Origin: CAZPRY01 sp964589175 | Lineage (GTDB): Bacteria; Fidelibacterota; UBA2242 | Direction: 5' to 3' | Assembly (NCBI GenBank): GCA_964589175.1 | Contig: CAZPRY010000013.1 | Coordinates: forward strand, 1-64,000 | Length of the DNA: 64,000 bases | Translations under genes and position numbers: made by a program | In this document: positions 37,412 to 46,760 of the stretch, piece by piece | How the letters are laid out: every line of letters starts with the position of its first letter | Numbering within the stretch: the stretch's first letter is position 1 | The notes under the pieces: model-generated | What the model was told of the DNA's origin: nothing | Database searches by the model: none | What the model saw: only the letters and a program-made list of their open reading frames with translations

Positions 37412-39084
37412 GTTTGAGCCCGGGAATTTTACTAATATTCGGCATCGGCGTGTTTGGGGGACTCCTCAGCGCCCTGGTTATCAAGCGCCTGAGTATTCCC
37501 CAGGTTTTAGGCTACATCGTGATGGGTATTATCATCGGGGAAAGCGGTTTCCGCTTGGTAACCCTGAGCGATATCGAGACTTTGCGTCCGTTTAACTATT
37601 TTGCCCTCGGAATTATCGGTTTCCTGGTCGGAAGCGAGATCCATTTTTCGACATTGAAAAAATACGGCCGGCAACTGACGGCGATCCTTCTGTCGGAAGG
37701 CATCCTGGCATTCTTCCTGGTGGGAATCTCGGTTTATTTCGTTATGTTTAACGTAACGCATTCCTTCTCGATCGCCCTGGCGACCGGAATCGTATTCGGC
37801 GCCATCGCCTCAGCTACCGATCCGGCCTCGACCATTAATGTACTTTGGGAATATCGCACAGCCGGTATCCTGACCACGACCCTGATCGCCATTGTCGCCC
37901 TCGATGATGCCCTGGCGATGACCCTCTACGCTCTGGGAACCAGCATCGCCCAGATTCTTTCGGGCGGTGATGTCGTCGTTGGCGCCATGATACTGAAAAC
38001 CGCCTTCGAACTTTTCGGCTCGTTTTTTCTCGGTATCGCCGCCGGCTTACTGCTGGAATTCATCCTGCGGCGATCGTCAAACGAGGACCTGGGCAACACG
38101 GCTGCCATCGGCGTTTTATTGATCAGCATCGGTGTCGGTGTCATGTTCGATATGGACATCATCCTGATCTCGATGTCGCTGGGGATCACCCTCGTTAACA
38201 GAGTCCCGCGCCGCAGTGAGGAATTGATCAAACATATCCGCAGCCTTTCCACCCCCATCTATGTGTTATTCTTCGTACTCGTCGGAGCGAGACTGGGCAT
38301 TACATCCATGCCTTTCTGGCTCTGGATGCTGGTCATCCTCTATGTGATCGGACGCAGTGCGGGGAAAATGGCCGGCGCCTGGTTCGGGGCCAAAATAACG
38401 GGTGCAGCGGAGGTTGTCCGGCGTTACAGCGGTATGGGCCTTTTTGCCCAGGGCGGGGTCGCTATCGGGTTGTCCATCATGGCCAGCCAGCACCTGAACA
38501 AGATCAACATCGCCGAAAACCTTTCCCTGGGAGATGTTATTATCACAGGAATAACCGCCACCACCTTTATCGTCCAGATCATCGGTCCGCCGCTCGTCAA
38601 GGTTGCAGCCAGATTATCCGGTGAAATCGGCAAGAATATTACCGAGGACGATGTCATCAATCGCCTGCTGGTTAAAGATGTGATGCAAACCCGGTTCAGT
38701 TCCGTCAAAGAGAACACACCCTTGGGCGAAGTGTTCACGATCTTTCAGCAAAGCAATTACCCCTTTCTGCCCGTCCTCGATGAATCCCGGACAATCCAGG
38801 GTATGATCAGCATGGACGAATTGCGGGACAGCATGCTGGATCAGAGCTACTGGGATTGGCTTCTGGCGTCGGATATCATGGCCAATGCCAAAGAGACTGT
38901 CACTGAGACCCAGTCCCTGAAGGAAGCTTTTCGCTTGATGGGTCAGATCCATGCCGAACACCTGCCTGTTGTCAGCGGCGAGCAAGCCGGCAAAATTACC
39001 GGGATTCTCGACCGGCGCACAGCAAGACATAGCGTTCAGAGCAAGTTGATTTCTTTACAGACGAGTCACAATAATATCATGTAA
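37408..39084 (+). CDS. Monovalent cation/proton antiporter (CPA2 type) with CBS pair
   Basis: A 558-residue membrane protein. Residues 1-400 form about twelve helices of the CPA2/KefB-like exchanger fold (SATDPASTINVLWEY is the ion-binding helix region; VALDDALAMTLYALG follows). Residues about 425-545 are two CBS motifs (LLVKDVMQTRFSSVKENTPL and LLASDIMANAKETVTETQSL), which bind adenine nucleotides and gate transporters. It exchanges Na+ or K+ for protons at the inner membrane. It follows the HTH-EIIA gene with a four-base overlap and ends at a clear terminator. Confidence 0.9.
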   Translation: MSLSPGILLIFGIGVFGGLLSALVIKRLSIPQVLGYIVMGIIIGESGFRLVTLSDIETLRPFNYFALGIIGFLVGSEIHFSTLKKYGRQLTAILLSEGILAFFLVGISVYFVMFNVTHSFSIALATGIVFGAIASATDPASTINVLWEYRTAGILTTTLIAIVALDDALAMTLYALGTSIAQILSGGDVVVGAMILKTAFELFGSFFLGIAAGLLLEFILRRSSNEDLGNTAAIGVLLISIGVGVMFDMDIILISMSLGITLVNRVPRRSEELIKHIRSLSTPIYVLFFVLVGARLGITSMPFWLWMLVILYVIGRSAGKMAGAWFGAKITGAAEVVRRYSGMGLFAQGGVAIGLSIMASQHLNKINIAENLSLGDVIITGITATTFIVQIIGPPLVKVAARLSGEIGKNITEDDVINRLLVKDVMQTRFSSVKENTPLGEVFTIFQQSNYPFLPVLDESRTIQGMISMDELRDSMLDQSYWDWLLASDIMANAKETVTETQSLKEAFRLMGQIHAEHLPVVSGEQAGKITGILDRRTARHSVQSKLISLQTSHNNIM

Positions 39085-39114
39085 TTCGAAATACCCCCTG
39101 AATTCGTATAGATC

Positions 39115-39152
39115 AAGCCCTGCATATATTTCTTGTCGCAGGGCTTTTTTTT
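39115..39152 (+). terminator. Rho-independent terminator after the antiporter
   Basis: AAGCCCTGC pairs with GCAGGGCTT across a 14-base loop, followed by eight T residues. Confidence 0.88.
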
Positions 39153-39287
39153 GTTCCCGTTGCAATGGATTGCATCCCGGAAGACCGCTTTTTATCTTCC
39201 GCCGCTGGGCCTTGGACAATCCTTTTTCATTGATAAAATACGATCAGACCGGTAACTTTTGTCCGGCTAACTAACAGGGGAGAAAAC

Positions 39288-42200
39288 GTGAAACGCATCT
39301 TATTTTCACTTTTGGCTTTATGGCTCAGCTGCTCGGCATTCGCGGCCGAGGTCGAGATTATTATGGACAATGCCGATGCAAATTTTACCTCGGTCGGCAC
39401 CTGGCGGCAGAAAACAAGGACCGAATGTATCGGCGGATCGGGCATTTACACAAAAAAAGGAGACGGATCCGCCTATGCCCAATGGGAATCCGATCTGATG
39501 TTTGCGGGACAATATCATCTCTGGATGAACGTCATTAACGGGGAATATATCCAGGATGCGCATGTCTACGTACAAACCGTGTCCGGCGATTCACTCATCA
39601 TCATCGATCAGTACAACCGGGAACCCGGCTGGGTCGATATGGGGATTTTCGATCTGCCCGGCAGTGTTGGGGTAAAATTGACCAACTATTCCGAATCGGA
39701 TAGCGGAACTTACGTATTCGCCGACGCCATTCGAGTTCTCATGGCCATGGACACTTACTCCATTTCCGGGACGGTCGTTCTACCGGAGACGAACTCCCGC
39801 TCCCAGGCTTTGGTCGAACTTTTCGCTGCAAATTCCACGACTCCCCTCTTTCAGAAGGTGACGGATTCGCTGGATCGCAGTTTTCTCTTCGAAAATATCA
39901 TTGAAGGTTATTACTCCTTACGCTGCACGGCCTGGGGTTTCGATACGCTGCAGATCGACTCGCTTCAACTCACAGGTGCCGATATCGGCAATCTTGTCCT
40001 GGAACCTGTTCGTTCCGATGTTTTCCGGGCCGACCTCAGCGGCCTCTTGAATTTCAATAACGCGTCCGAAACTTCGCGGGCACAGATCGAAATCTACCCG
40101 GCAAGCGGTTCCCTGTTGATTGATAACACCGAGGCCGGTCATGGGGAAAGTTACCGGTTTTCCGACTTAGCACCGGGTCAGTACCGCCTCATCTATCGTT
40201 CGAAGGGTTTTTTCACAGACGACTTTACCAATACAAACGTATCCATCACGGATGCCGATGTCGTTCTCGATCCGATTACATTGTATTCCTACTTCCGCTT
40301 CGCCTGGCTCACCGATTCGCATATCGGGGTGACTTCCTGTGAACCCGGTCTGATCCAGGCCATCGCCAACATCGAAGCGATGGGCGCTGAGATCGATTTT
40401 ATCATCCATAGCGGGGATCTGACCGAAAAGGGCCTGAACTGGGAATTAAGCCGCGTGGCGGAACTTACCGGTGGCTGTTCTTTGCCGTTCTATGTCGTAC
40501 CCGGCAACCACGAAACCAAGTGGTCCGAATCGGGATTGCAGACTTTTAAAAACCGCTACGGCGACACTCATTTTTCTTTTGACCATGAGGGTTATCATTT
40601 CGTCGGCCTGGAATCCGGCATTCCGATGCGGGGCGGCGGCGGTTACATCGACGCGGCCGACATCGTCTGGCTTCAGGAAGACCTTGCCGCCATGGAATCC
40701 GCCGATATGCCCGTGATCGCCGTCTGGCATCACCCGGCGGACGCCGGCAACATCAGCAATTACTGGAAAGTGCTGGACATTCTGAAACGGTACAACACCC
40801 AGTTCATTATGGTCGGCCACGGCCATTCCAATCGCAGTTATGATTTCGAGGGTATTCCCGGCGCCATGGGGACAGCCTCTTACGACACCAACGGTGGCTT
40901 CAATCTGGTAACCGTCTCGGAATTGGAGATATCCGTCGCGACATATTACAATGATGCCCGAGGTTTAACGTCTGCATGGCGGACCGTGCCCGGTGGCGAC
41001 AAAATCCAGGCTGCAATCGAATTTACGAATTTCGCGGAGCGGGAGACCGTCACCGCTGCGAAGGAGATCCTGATCCAGATCTCAGAAGACGTAACCAACG
41101 GCAGCTGGGATATCAGCAACGACGAGGAATCAGCAAAGACTCTCAGCGGAAGCGGCCAGAACTGGAGCTGTACCCTGAATCCGGCTTCCCTGCCAAAGGG
41201 CTACAATACGATCACCGTCGCTTTCATGGATGCCGCCAATCATCCGATCCGCAAGACACGTGAATTTTATGTGGACAACGGATTACCGAAGGCGACCTGG
41301 CGCTATCAGACCGATGCGGTTGTGATCACGGCTCCCGCTTACGATACGGAGCGGGTGTACGTCGGAACCAGCGACGGTAAGATTTACGGCCTGAACCTGG
41401 CTGACGGTACAGCGGCCTGGCCGGCCATTCAGACCGAGGGAGCCGTGTTTTCTTCCCCGGCCGTAGCCGATTCGAGTCTGTATATCGGCTCAACGGATGG
41501 GAATTTATACGCGATTCACACGTCAGACGGGACGGTTGACTGGACCTACCCCACCGGCAACGCCATACTCTCCGTTCCGGTGGTCGTCGATTCGATCATC
41601 TATTTCGGCAGCAATCAGAAATTCATCGCCCTCAACCGCTTTACGCAGGAAGAAATCTGGCAGTACAAGACCGACGGGATGATCGAATGCAAACCGGCCA
41701 TCGTGGATGATAATGTTATCTTCACATCCTGGGATTTGAAGGTTTACTGCCTCAATCGTTTCGACGGAAGTGTGAAATGGAGTTGGAGCGATCAGAGCAG
41801 TTTCTATTACGCACCGGGTGCCAGCTGGCCGGTGGTCGGACACGATAAAGTCTTTGTCGGCGATCCTCAACGCTATCTGAACGCCATCGATCTGGCTAGC
41901 GGTACCACGATATGGCAGAGCAACAGCCCCGAAACATGGGAATCGCTGGGCATTTCCGAAAACGGCGGGAAGGTCTACAGCCGCACTCTCTACGGCGATA
42001 TCTGCGCTTATTCAACATACAGCAGCAGCCAGGAACTCGTCTGGAGCGTGGATTTGCCGGATGCCTGGGACTCCAGCCCCTCCATGATCATGGAGAAAGA
42101 CGGCGCCGTCTTCTCGGGCAGCGCCAAAGGTTACGTCGCCTCGATCACCGCCCTGACCGGGCGATTGAACTGGCGCTACTGGGTATCGCAATCCTACACG

Positions 42201-42599
42201 ACTACGGTCACTCCGCTGGACGCCAATCGCGTTCTGGTCGGCGCGCTCGACGGCAGTATCACGCTTATCGAAGGCGATCCGACTGTCGGCGTGGACGAAA
42301 GTCAGTCCTCGGCGATCCCGCTTAAAAATCAACTGGAAGCGCTCTACCCGAATCCTTTTAACAGTTCGGCGGTGATCCGGTATTCACTGAAAGACCAGCA
42401 AAGTCTCGAGATCAGCATTTTCGATCTGCGGGGCCGGAAAGTAAAGATGTGGGCTTTCGACAACCAGCTGCCGGGCAACTACCAGATCGCCTGGTCCGGG
42501 GATGATTTCGCCGGACACAATCTCTCTTCGGGGATCTATTTCGTCAAAATGAGCGGCCGGAATTTCACGGATACCAAAAAAATCTCGTTTTTAAAATAA
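39288..42599 (+). CDS. Secreted metallophosphatase/PQQ-propeller protein with T9SS sorting domain
   Basis: The start codon is GTG, after GGGGAG. The 1103-residue product has a signal peptide (LALWLSCSAFAAE); a sandwich of the golvesin/xanthan-lyase CBM type at about 20-155; Cna-B/carboxypeptidase-like domains to about 335; a calcineurin-like phosphatase at about 340-560 with LTDSHIG, HSGDLTEKG, PGNHET, VWHHPAD and GHGHSN; a PQQ-type propeller at about 660-1010 (VYVGTSDGKIYGLN, LYIGSTDGNLYAI); and a sorting domain (LYPNPFNSSAVIRY ... GIYFVKM ... SFLK). All phosphatase metal ligands look present. Substrate unknown; surface phosphate scavenging is a guess. Confidence 0.88.
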   Translation: MKRILFSLLALWLSCSAFAAEVEIIMDNADANFTSVGTWRQKTRTECIGGSGIYTKKGDGSAYAQWESDLMFAGQYHLWMNVINGEYIQDAHVYVQTVSGDSLIIIDQYNREPGWVDMGIFDLPGSVGVKLTNYSESDSGTYVFADAIRVLMAMDTYSISGTVVLPETNSRSQALVELFAANSTTPLFQKVTDSLDRSFLFENIIEGYYSLRCTAWGFDTLQIDSLQLTGADIGNLVLEPVRSDVFRADLSGLLNFNNASETSRAQIEIYPASGSLLIDNTEAGHGESYRFSDLAPGQYRLIYRSKGFFTDDFTNTNVSITDADVVLDPITLYSYFRFAWLTDSHIGVTSCEPGLIQAIANIEAMGAEIDFIIHSGDLTEKGLNWELSRVAELTGGCSLPFYVVPGNHETKWSESGLQTFKNRYGDTHFSFDHEGYHFVGLESGIPMRGGGGYIDAADIVWLQEDLAAMESADMPVIAVWHHPADAGNISNYWKVLDILKRYNTQFIMVGHGHSNRSYDFEGIPGAMGTASYDTNGGFNLVTVSELEISVATYYNDARGLTSAWRTVPGGDKIQAAIEFTNFAERETVTAAKEILIQISEDVTNGSWDISNDEESAKTLSGSGQNWSCTLNPASLPKGYNTITVAFMDAANHPIRKTREFYVDNGLPKATWRYQTDAVVITAPAYDTERVYVGTSDGKIYGLNLADGTAAWPAIQTEGAVFSSPAVADSSLYIGSTDGNLYAIHTSDGTVDWTYPTGNAILSVPVVVDSIIYFGSNQKFIALNRFTQEEIWQYKTDGMIECKPAIVDDNVIFTSWDLKVYCLNRFDGSVKWSWSDQSSFYYAPGASWPVVGHDKVFVGDPQRYLNAIDLASGTTIWQSNSPETWESLGISENGGKVYSRTLYGDICAYSTYSSSQELVWSVDLPDAWDSSPSMIMEKDGAVFSGSAKGYVASITALTGRLNWRYWVSQSYTTTVTPLDANRVLVGALDGSITLIEGDPTVGVDESQSSAIPLKNQLEALYPNPFNSSAVIRYSLKDQQSLEISIFDLRGRKVKMWAFDNQLPGNYQIAWSGDDFAGHNLSSGIYFVKMSGRNFTDTKKISFLK

Positions 42600-42620
42600 G
42601 CAATTTTCACTCACTAATTG

Positions 42621-42653
42621 AAAAGGCTGTCGATCCCGGAACGACAGCCTTTT
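42621..42653. terminator. Bidirectional terminator between converging genes
   Basis: AAAAGGCTGTCG and CGACAGCCTTTT form a twelve-pair stem with a nine-base loop, ending in T-rich sequence on the plus strand and A-rich sequence at its left, so it can serve both the metallophosphatase gene and corA. Confidence 0.85.
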
Positions 42654-42682
42654 ACTTTTATTCCCTCAAAGCGTCCGGAAAT

Positions 42683-43753
42683 TTATATCCACTTTTTCTT
42701 CCTGAAATACACGATCATGCCGATGAATATGGTCCCGATCACCCCCCAGATTCCCAGGTAGCCATAACGCCAGCTGAGTTCCGGCATGTACTGAAAATTC
42801 ATCCCGTAGATTCCGGCGATGAAAGTCAGCGGAATGAAGATCGTCGCGATGATGGTCAGAGTTTTCATGACCTCATTCATCTTATTGCTGAGTGTCGAAA
42901 GATACATATCGAAAAGGCCGGTATTCATGTCACGCAGGGTCTCCATCATATCGATAACCTGAACCGTATGATCGTATATATCGCGCAGGTACATGCGCGT
43001 GTTTTTATGGATCAAAACGGATTCGCTCCGGTCAAAATGGTTTGAGATTTCACGCATCGGCCAGGTCGCCTTGCGTAAGAAGAGCAACTGGCGCTTCATT
43101 TTCTGCAATTTCTGGAGCGCTGCGGTAGTCGGATTCTCGATCACCTCGTCCTCCATATTCTCCAGTTCTTCCCCGAGTTTCTCGATCACTACAAAATAGT
43201 TGTCGACAATGGCGTCGATCAAGGCGTAGGCCAGGAAATCGCTCTTCATCTTGCGGATACGCCCTTTATTGTTGCGGATACGGTCACGGATGCCGTCGAA
43301 GACGTCGCCGATTTTCTCCTGAAAAGTAATGACATAGCTGTCGCCGACGATGATGCTCACCTGTTCGGCATCGATCTCGTATCCGGTACTGCTGGAGTAG
43401 ATCATTTTCAGAATGATCACCAGGTAATCACCCATATCCTCGATCTTGGGACGCTGATCGGTATTCACGATATCCTCGAGGATTAACGGGTGAATATTAA
43501 AATGCTCCCCGATTTTTTCAATCAGGTCCACCCGATGGACGCCGTCAAAGTTGATCCAGCTCAGGGCTGCGCTGTCCCGATAGGCGAAGCACTCCTCAAC
43601 GGAAGCCGGCTCGCTCTCCTTGCACTGTTTTTCATTAAAATCCAGGACGCTGATACGGACGTCCTCAAGCTTCTGCTCCCCGGTATAGAGCAGTGTGCCG
43701 GGAAGCAATCCCTTCCTTCGCGAGGCTTTGCGGTTAAAAAGTTTACTGTTCAT
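42683..43753 (-). CDS. corA: CorA-family magnesium/cobalt transporter
   Basis: A 356-residue divalent cation channel of the inner membrane. A large cytoplasmic N-terminal domain with a long helix (to about 290) precedes two C-terminal helices; the first ends in the diagnostic YGMNFQYMPE around residue 318, whose GMN forms the selectivity ring. The short basic C-terminus (RKKKWI) is as expected. Mg2+ is the usual substrate; some relatives carry Co2+, Ni2+ or Zn2+. It is monocistronic, ending at the shared terminator. Confidence 0.93.
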   Translation of the reverse strand: MNSKLFNRKASRRKGLLPGTLLYTGEQKLEDVRISVLDFNEKQCKESEPASVEECFAYRDSAALSWINFDGVHRVDLIEKIGEHFNIHPLILEDIVNTDQRPKIEDMGDYLVIILKMIYSSSTGYEIDAEQVSIIVGDSYVITFQEKIGDVFDGIRDRIRNNKGRIRKMKSDFLAYALIDAIVDNYFVVIEKLGEELENMEDEVIENPTTAALQKLQKMKRQLLFLRKATWPMREISNHFDRSESVLIHKNTRMYLRDIYDHTVQVIDMMETLRDMNTGLFDMYLSTLSNKMNEVMKTLTIIATIFIPLTFIAGIYGMNFQYMPELSWRYGYLGIWGVIGTIFIGMIVYFRKKKWI

Positions 43754-44149
43754 AACTCAACTCACTTTCCTCAACGATTCATTTATAGGTATAGACAGAA
43801 CATCAGAACTCTCTTCACCTAACTTGTCTTTCCAAAATTACTCACAACTATTGCTGCAATATAAAGACTATTCCCGGAAAATCGAACAATTAATTGTGAT
43901 AAACTCCCGGACAGTTATATTCCCGGTTATGTTCATTCTATCCCCGGAACAGCGATGTGATTCCCCCTCACTGTGGAATCGGTGATAAAATATTTGCTTT
44001 AGAAATTTATTCACCTAACTTTAATTTACATATGAGTTCGACCGCTATAAAGATTACCATCGAGCAATATTCATCCAGAACAAATCTAACGGGTTTTGAT
44101 AAAATGAACCGATTAAACCAATCCTGCAACTCTTGAATAAGGAGCCCGC
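43754..44149. other. Intergenic region, AT-rich
   Basis: Holds the promoter region of corA on one side and of a small zinc-ribbon gene on the other. Several TCCCGG words occur, but at irregular distances. No gene or RNA seen. Confidence 0.4.
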
Positions 44150-44323
44150 ATGAAAATCTATAAACTCGGAACCGCCTGTCCGTTTTGCCGTAACAAATCC
44201 AAAACACGCATTCACAGAACCCATAAACAACCCTGGATACCATTCAGTCGCTACTACAAATGCAGTTGGTGCTATGAGCTCTACACGACTGTCATGCACC
44301 TTTTTTCAATCGGAATAAAATAA
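44150..44323 (+). CDS. Small zinc-ribbon protein
   Basis: A 57-codon gene: ATAAGGAG lies seven bases before the ATG. The product begins MKIYKLGTACPFCRNKSK and has a second pair in YYKCSWCYELY, so C10/C13 and C38/C41 form a CxxC...CxxC zinc ribbon. The remainder is basic and aromatic, with HRTHKQPW between the knuckles. It might bind nucleic acid or act as an adaptor; no function is known to me. Good ribosome site and ribbon geometry support it as real. Confidence 0.7.
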   Translation: MKIYKLGTACPFCRNKSKTRIHRTHKQPWIPFSRYYKCSWCYELYTTVMHLFSIGIK

Positions 44324-44521
44324 GTACTCCACTTTAGTCACGCTCCGGCGTCGGCCAATCCCGGTCGGATTCGATTTCTGCGATTCAATCGATTTTTTGG
44401 ATGCTTGCTTTCATCTCCCTTTTCCATTATTTTCAGACGAATTCGATTCACTGTTCGGGGGAACATCAGCACGGAATTGAATTCGTACAATTGATCTGAA
44501 ACCGATTGCCCGGAGGGGAAA

Positions 44522-45457
44522 ATGATTCAAAGTAAGCCTTGGCCTTCCACGCCTTTCGGGATTTTATCACCTGCAAACCAACTATCCCGACTTTCATCCG
44601 GAATTCCAATCATCCTGGTTTTTCTGATCGGCTGCTACTGCGTCGCCTGCCGCAATTCAACCGGGCCCGACGACGCTGCAAGTACAATGGTTTTCGTGAG
44701 AGGCGGGACCTTTTTAATGGGAGACTCACTCGATCATTATTACAATAATGGGAAACCGGTCCACCAAGTGAGTATCAACAGCTTCTATATCGGCAAGTAT
44801 GAACTCACCCAGCAGGAATGGAACGAAATCGCCGATTACAACCGGGCCTGGTCGCCGGGCGACAGCCTGCCGATGGAACAGGTCGAATGGTTTGACGTGT
44901 TCGTATTTTGCAATCTGAAGAGCCAGGTTGAGGGGCTGACGCCCTGCTATACCTGGAAAGGCGGCGAACTGCCCCCGGATTTCGCTTACATTTCCGCCGA
45001 CAGCAACCGCATTGGACCCGATGTCCGCCATTTTGAGGTTTCCTGCAATTTCAATGCGAACGGCTACCGCCTGCCGACCGAGGCCGAATGGGAATATGCC
45101 GCCCGCGGCGGGCGCAAATCCAAGGGCTATATGTACGCCGGCAGCAATAAGCTTGATGATGTCGCCTGGTACGCCGATAATTCCGGTGACATCAGCCATC
45201 CCGTGGGACTCAAAAAGCCCAACGAACTCGGCCTCTACGATATGAGCGGGAATGTCATCGAGCGGGTCTGGGATTGGTACGCCGATTACTCGACGCTACC
45301 GGCCACAAATCCGCATGGTCCTCAGATGGGCAGCGTACGCATTATGCGCGGCGGAAGTTTTGTGGGCGACGGACGTTTCTGCGAGATTACGCACCGTTAT
45401 TATCATCCCTCCTGGTGGGATTATACCACCGGCTTCCGGCTCTGCTGCAATGGCTGA
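44522..45457 (+). CDS. Formylglycine-generating-enzyme-like (SUMF1) lipoprotein
   Basis: A 311-residue protein with an N-terminal hydrophobic segment and lipobox LIGC near residue 38. The SUMF1/FGE-sulfatase fold fills the rest: MVFVRGGTFLMGDS, YIGKYELTQQEWNEI, NGYRLPTEAEWEYAARGG, YDMSGNVIERVWDWY and RGGSFVGDGRFCEITHRY. Genuine FGE uses two active-site cysteines late in the domain; I see one in FCEITHRY and another in RLCCNG, but the usual spacing is not evident, so this may be a non-enzymatic or ergothioneine-type relative. No sulfatase gene is nearby. Confidence 0.85.
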   Translation: MIQSKPWPSTPFGILSPANQLSRLSSGIPIILVFLIGCYCVACRNSTGPDDAASTMVFVRGGTFLMGDSLDHYYNNGKPVHQVSINSFYIGKYELTQQEWNEIADYNRAWSPGDSLPMEQVEWFDVFVFCNLKSQVEGLTPCYTWKGGELPPDFAYISADSNRIGPDVRHFEVSCNFNANGYRLPTEAEWEYAARGGRKSKGYMYAGSNKLDDVAWYADNSGDISHPVGLKKPNELGLYDMSGNVIERVWDWYADYSTLPATNPHGPQMGSVRIMRGGSFVGDGRFCEITHRYYHPSWWDYTTGFRLCCNG

Positions 45458-45611
45458 TCGATGAATCCGCCTGCTTACACGTAACGGAAGAAGTCAGAAT
45501 CAACCAATCCCCTTACCGGTCATTTTGAAGAAGCGTAGCGACTGAGTCCCCGCTTTCAGCGGATTTCAATCGCTTCGGCCTCAGTCCCATTCAATGGTAT
45601 TGATCCAAAAA

Positions 45612-46565
45612 CTATTTCAATAAAACCTTCAGATCACGAAGCGGCACCTTGAAACGGGTAGCGCCCTGGCAGTCGATTTCCAGCAAGGTAATCATATCCG
45701 GCGTTTTTTCAGTGATTTCAAAACGCAACTCCAGTGGCACCGGAATGTCTTTTATGAGTTTGGAACGCAAAATCCGGCTGCTGTGCCGCGCTTCGATATT
45801 GCCCAATTTTCTCACCGGTCCAGAATACTGGTTGCCGAGATTGTCGAAGATTCTGCTACCGCCGAAAATGGCAAGTTCACGGTCTTTTTCCAAACTGGTC
45901 ACCGTTAACCTGCAAAACAACTGACCGGTATTTGAAATCGCGTCGTCCCATTCGAAGCGAAAGCCCTCGCGTTCGATACTCTTTCTGTTCAAAGTCCCCG
46001 GAGAAGGAGAAACAGGTACTTCCGGCGCATCATTCCCGCGTGCCAACAGTAATTTCAATTGCGGATTCTTGGGAATGACCGTCGAGGCTGCTGAGAAGAT
46101 TTTCCCCGTCTCCGTTGAAATCAGGCGCGCGTTGATTTTGATACGATCCCCCAAATCGCTGACTGTCCCGGTGACCAGCGCCTGCGCGCCGGATATCCGT
46201 CCCAGGCTGACGGCATCCCGGTCATTGATAAGTCCACTGAGGGTTAATTTTTGTTCGTTGATAATCTGGTTCAGCATTTGCCGTTCAATGACGGTAAGCT
46301 CCCGGTATGCAAAGAGCCGGGTGGTCAATTCTTCGGCGACAAACTTGCCAAAATCGGAAACCTGCCCATCAAGATCGGCGAAATCACATACGGCAATGTT
46401 GCTGACGTTTTGCTCCCGCAATTGTGCCACGATATCATCGGCAAGCGACTCGATCAGGACGATAAAATCAGTCTGGGGTACTTCCTTCGACGATTGCACA
46501 TCCGGTTTTAACGAACATCCGAATAGAAGTAAAAAGGTGACTCCGATAACGATACTGCGAACCAT
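45612..46565 (-). CDS. FlgO/CsgG-like lipoprotein
   Basis: The start at 46565 (AAAGGACACC upstream) gives a 317-residue lipoprotein with lipobox LFGC near residue 16. Residues 35-175 match the FlgO/CsgG-type periplasmic domain: IAVCDFADLDGQVSDFGKFV, LTTRLFAYRELTVIERQML and the GAQALVTGTVSDLGDRIKIN stretch. FlgO-like proteins occur in outer-membrane assemblies around flagella or curli, but neither is in this window. The C-terminal half is a beta-rich domain without recognised family. A longer open frame from 46640 is possible but lacks a ribosome site. Confidence 0.8.
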   Translation of the reverse strand: MVRSIVIGVTFLLLFGCSLKPDVQSSKEVPQTDFIVLIESLADDIVAQLREQNVSNIAVCDFADLDGQVSDFGKFVAEELTTRLFAYRELTVIERQMLNQIINEQKLTLSGLINDRDAVSLGRISGAQALVTGTVSDLGDRIKINARLISTETGKIFSAASTVIPKNPQLKLLLARGNDAPEVPVSPSPGTLNRKSIEREGFRFEWDDAISNTGQLFCRLTVTSLEKDRELAIFGGSRIFDNLGNQYSGPVRKLGNIEARHSSRILRSKLIKDIPVPLELRFEITEKTPDMITLLEIDCQGATRFKVPLRDLKVLLK

Positions 46566-46760
46566 AGTAAGGTGTCCTTTCCAATAATGCCGGATAGATG
46601 TCCAACTTTGCTCATCGATTTCAACTATATTTGCCAGCAATAATAAGGAAAGAATCTATATTTTACAAAATATAACTCAGTGTTTATTTTTGCAGGTCTG
46701 ATATTAATTCGTTATAATTGGGCTGATTTTTTTATCGATTCATAATCGGGGGTTGGCATC

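Noticed and set aside
43860..43970. Another periodic array based on TCCCGG words
   Set aside because: Distances between the words (about 33, 16 and 22 bases) are irregular.
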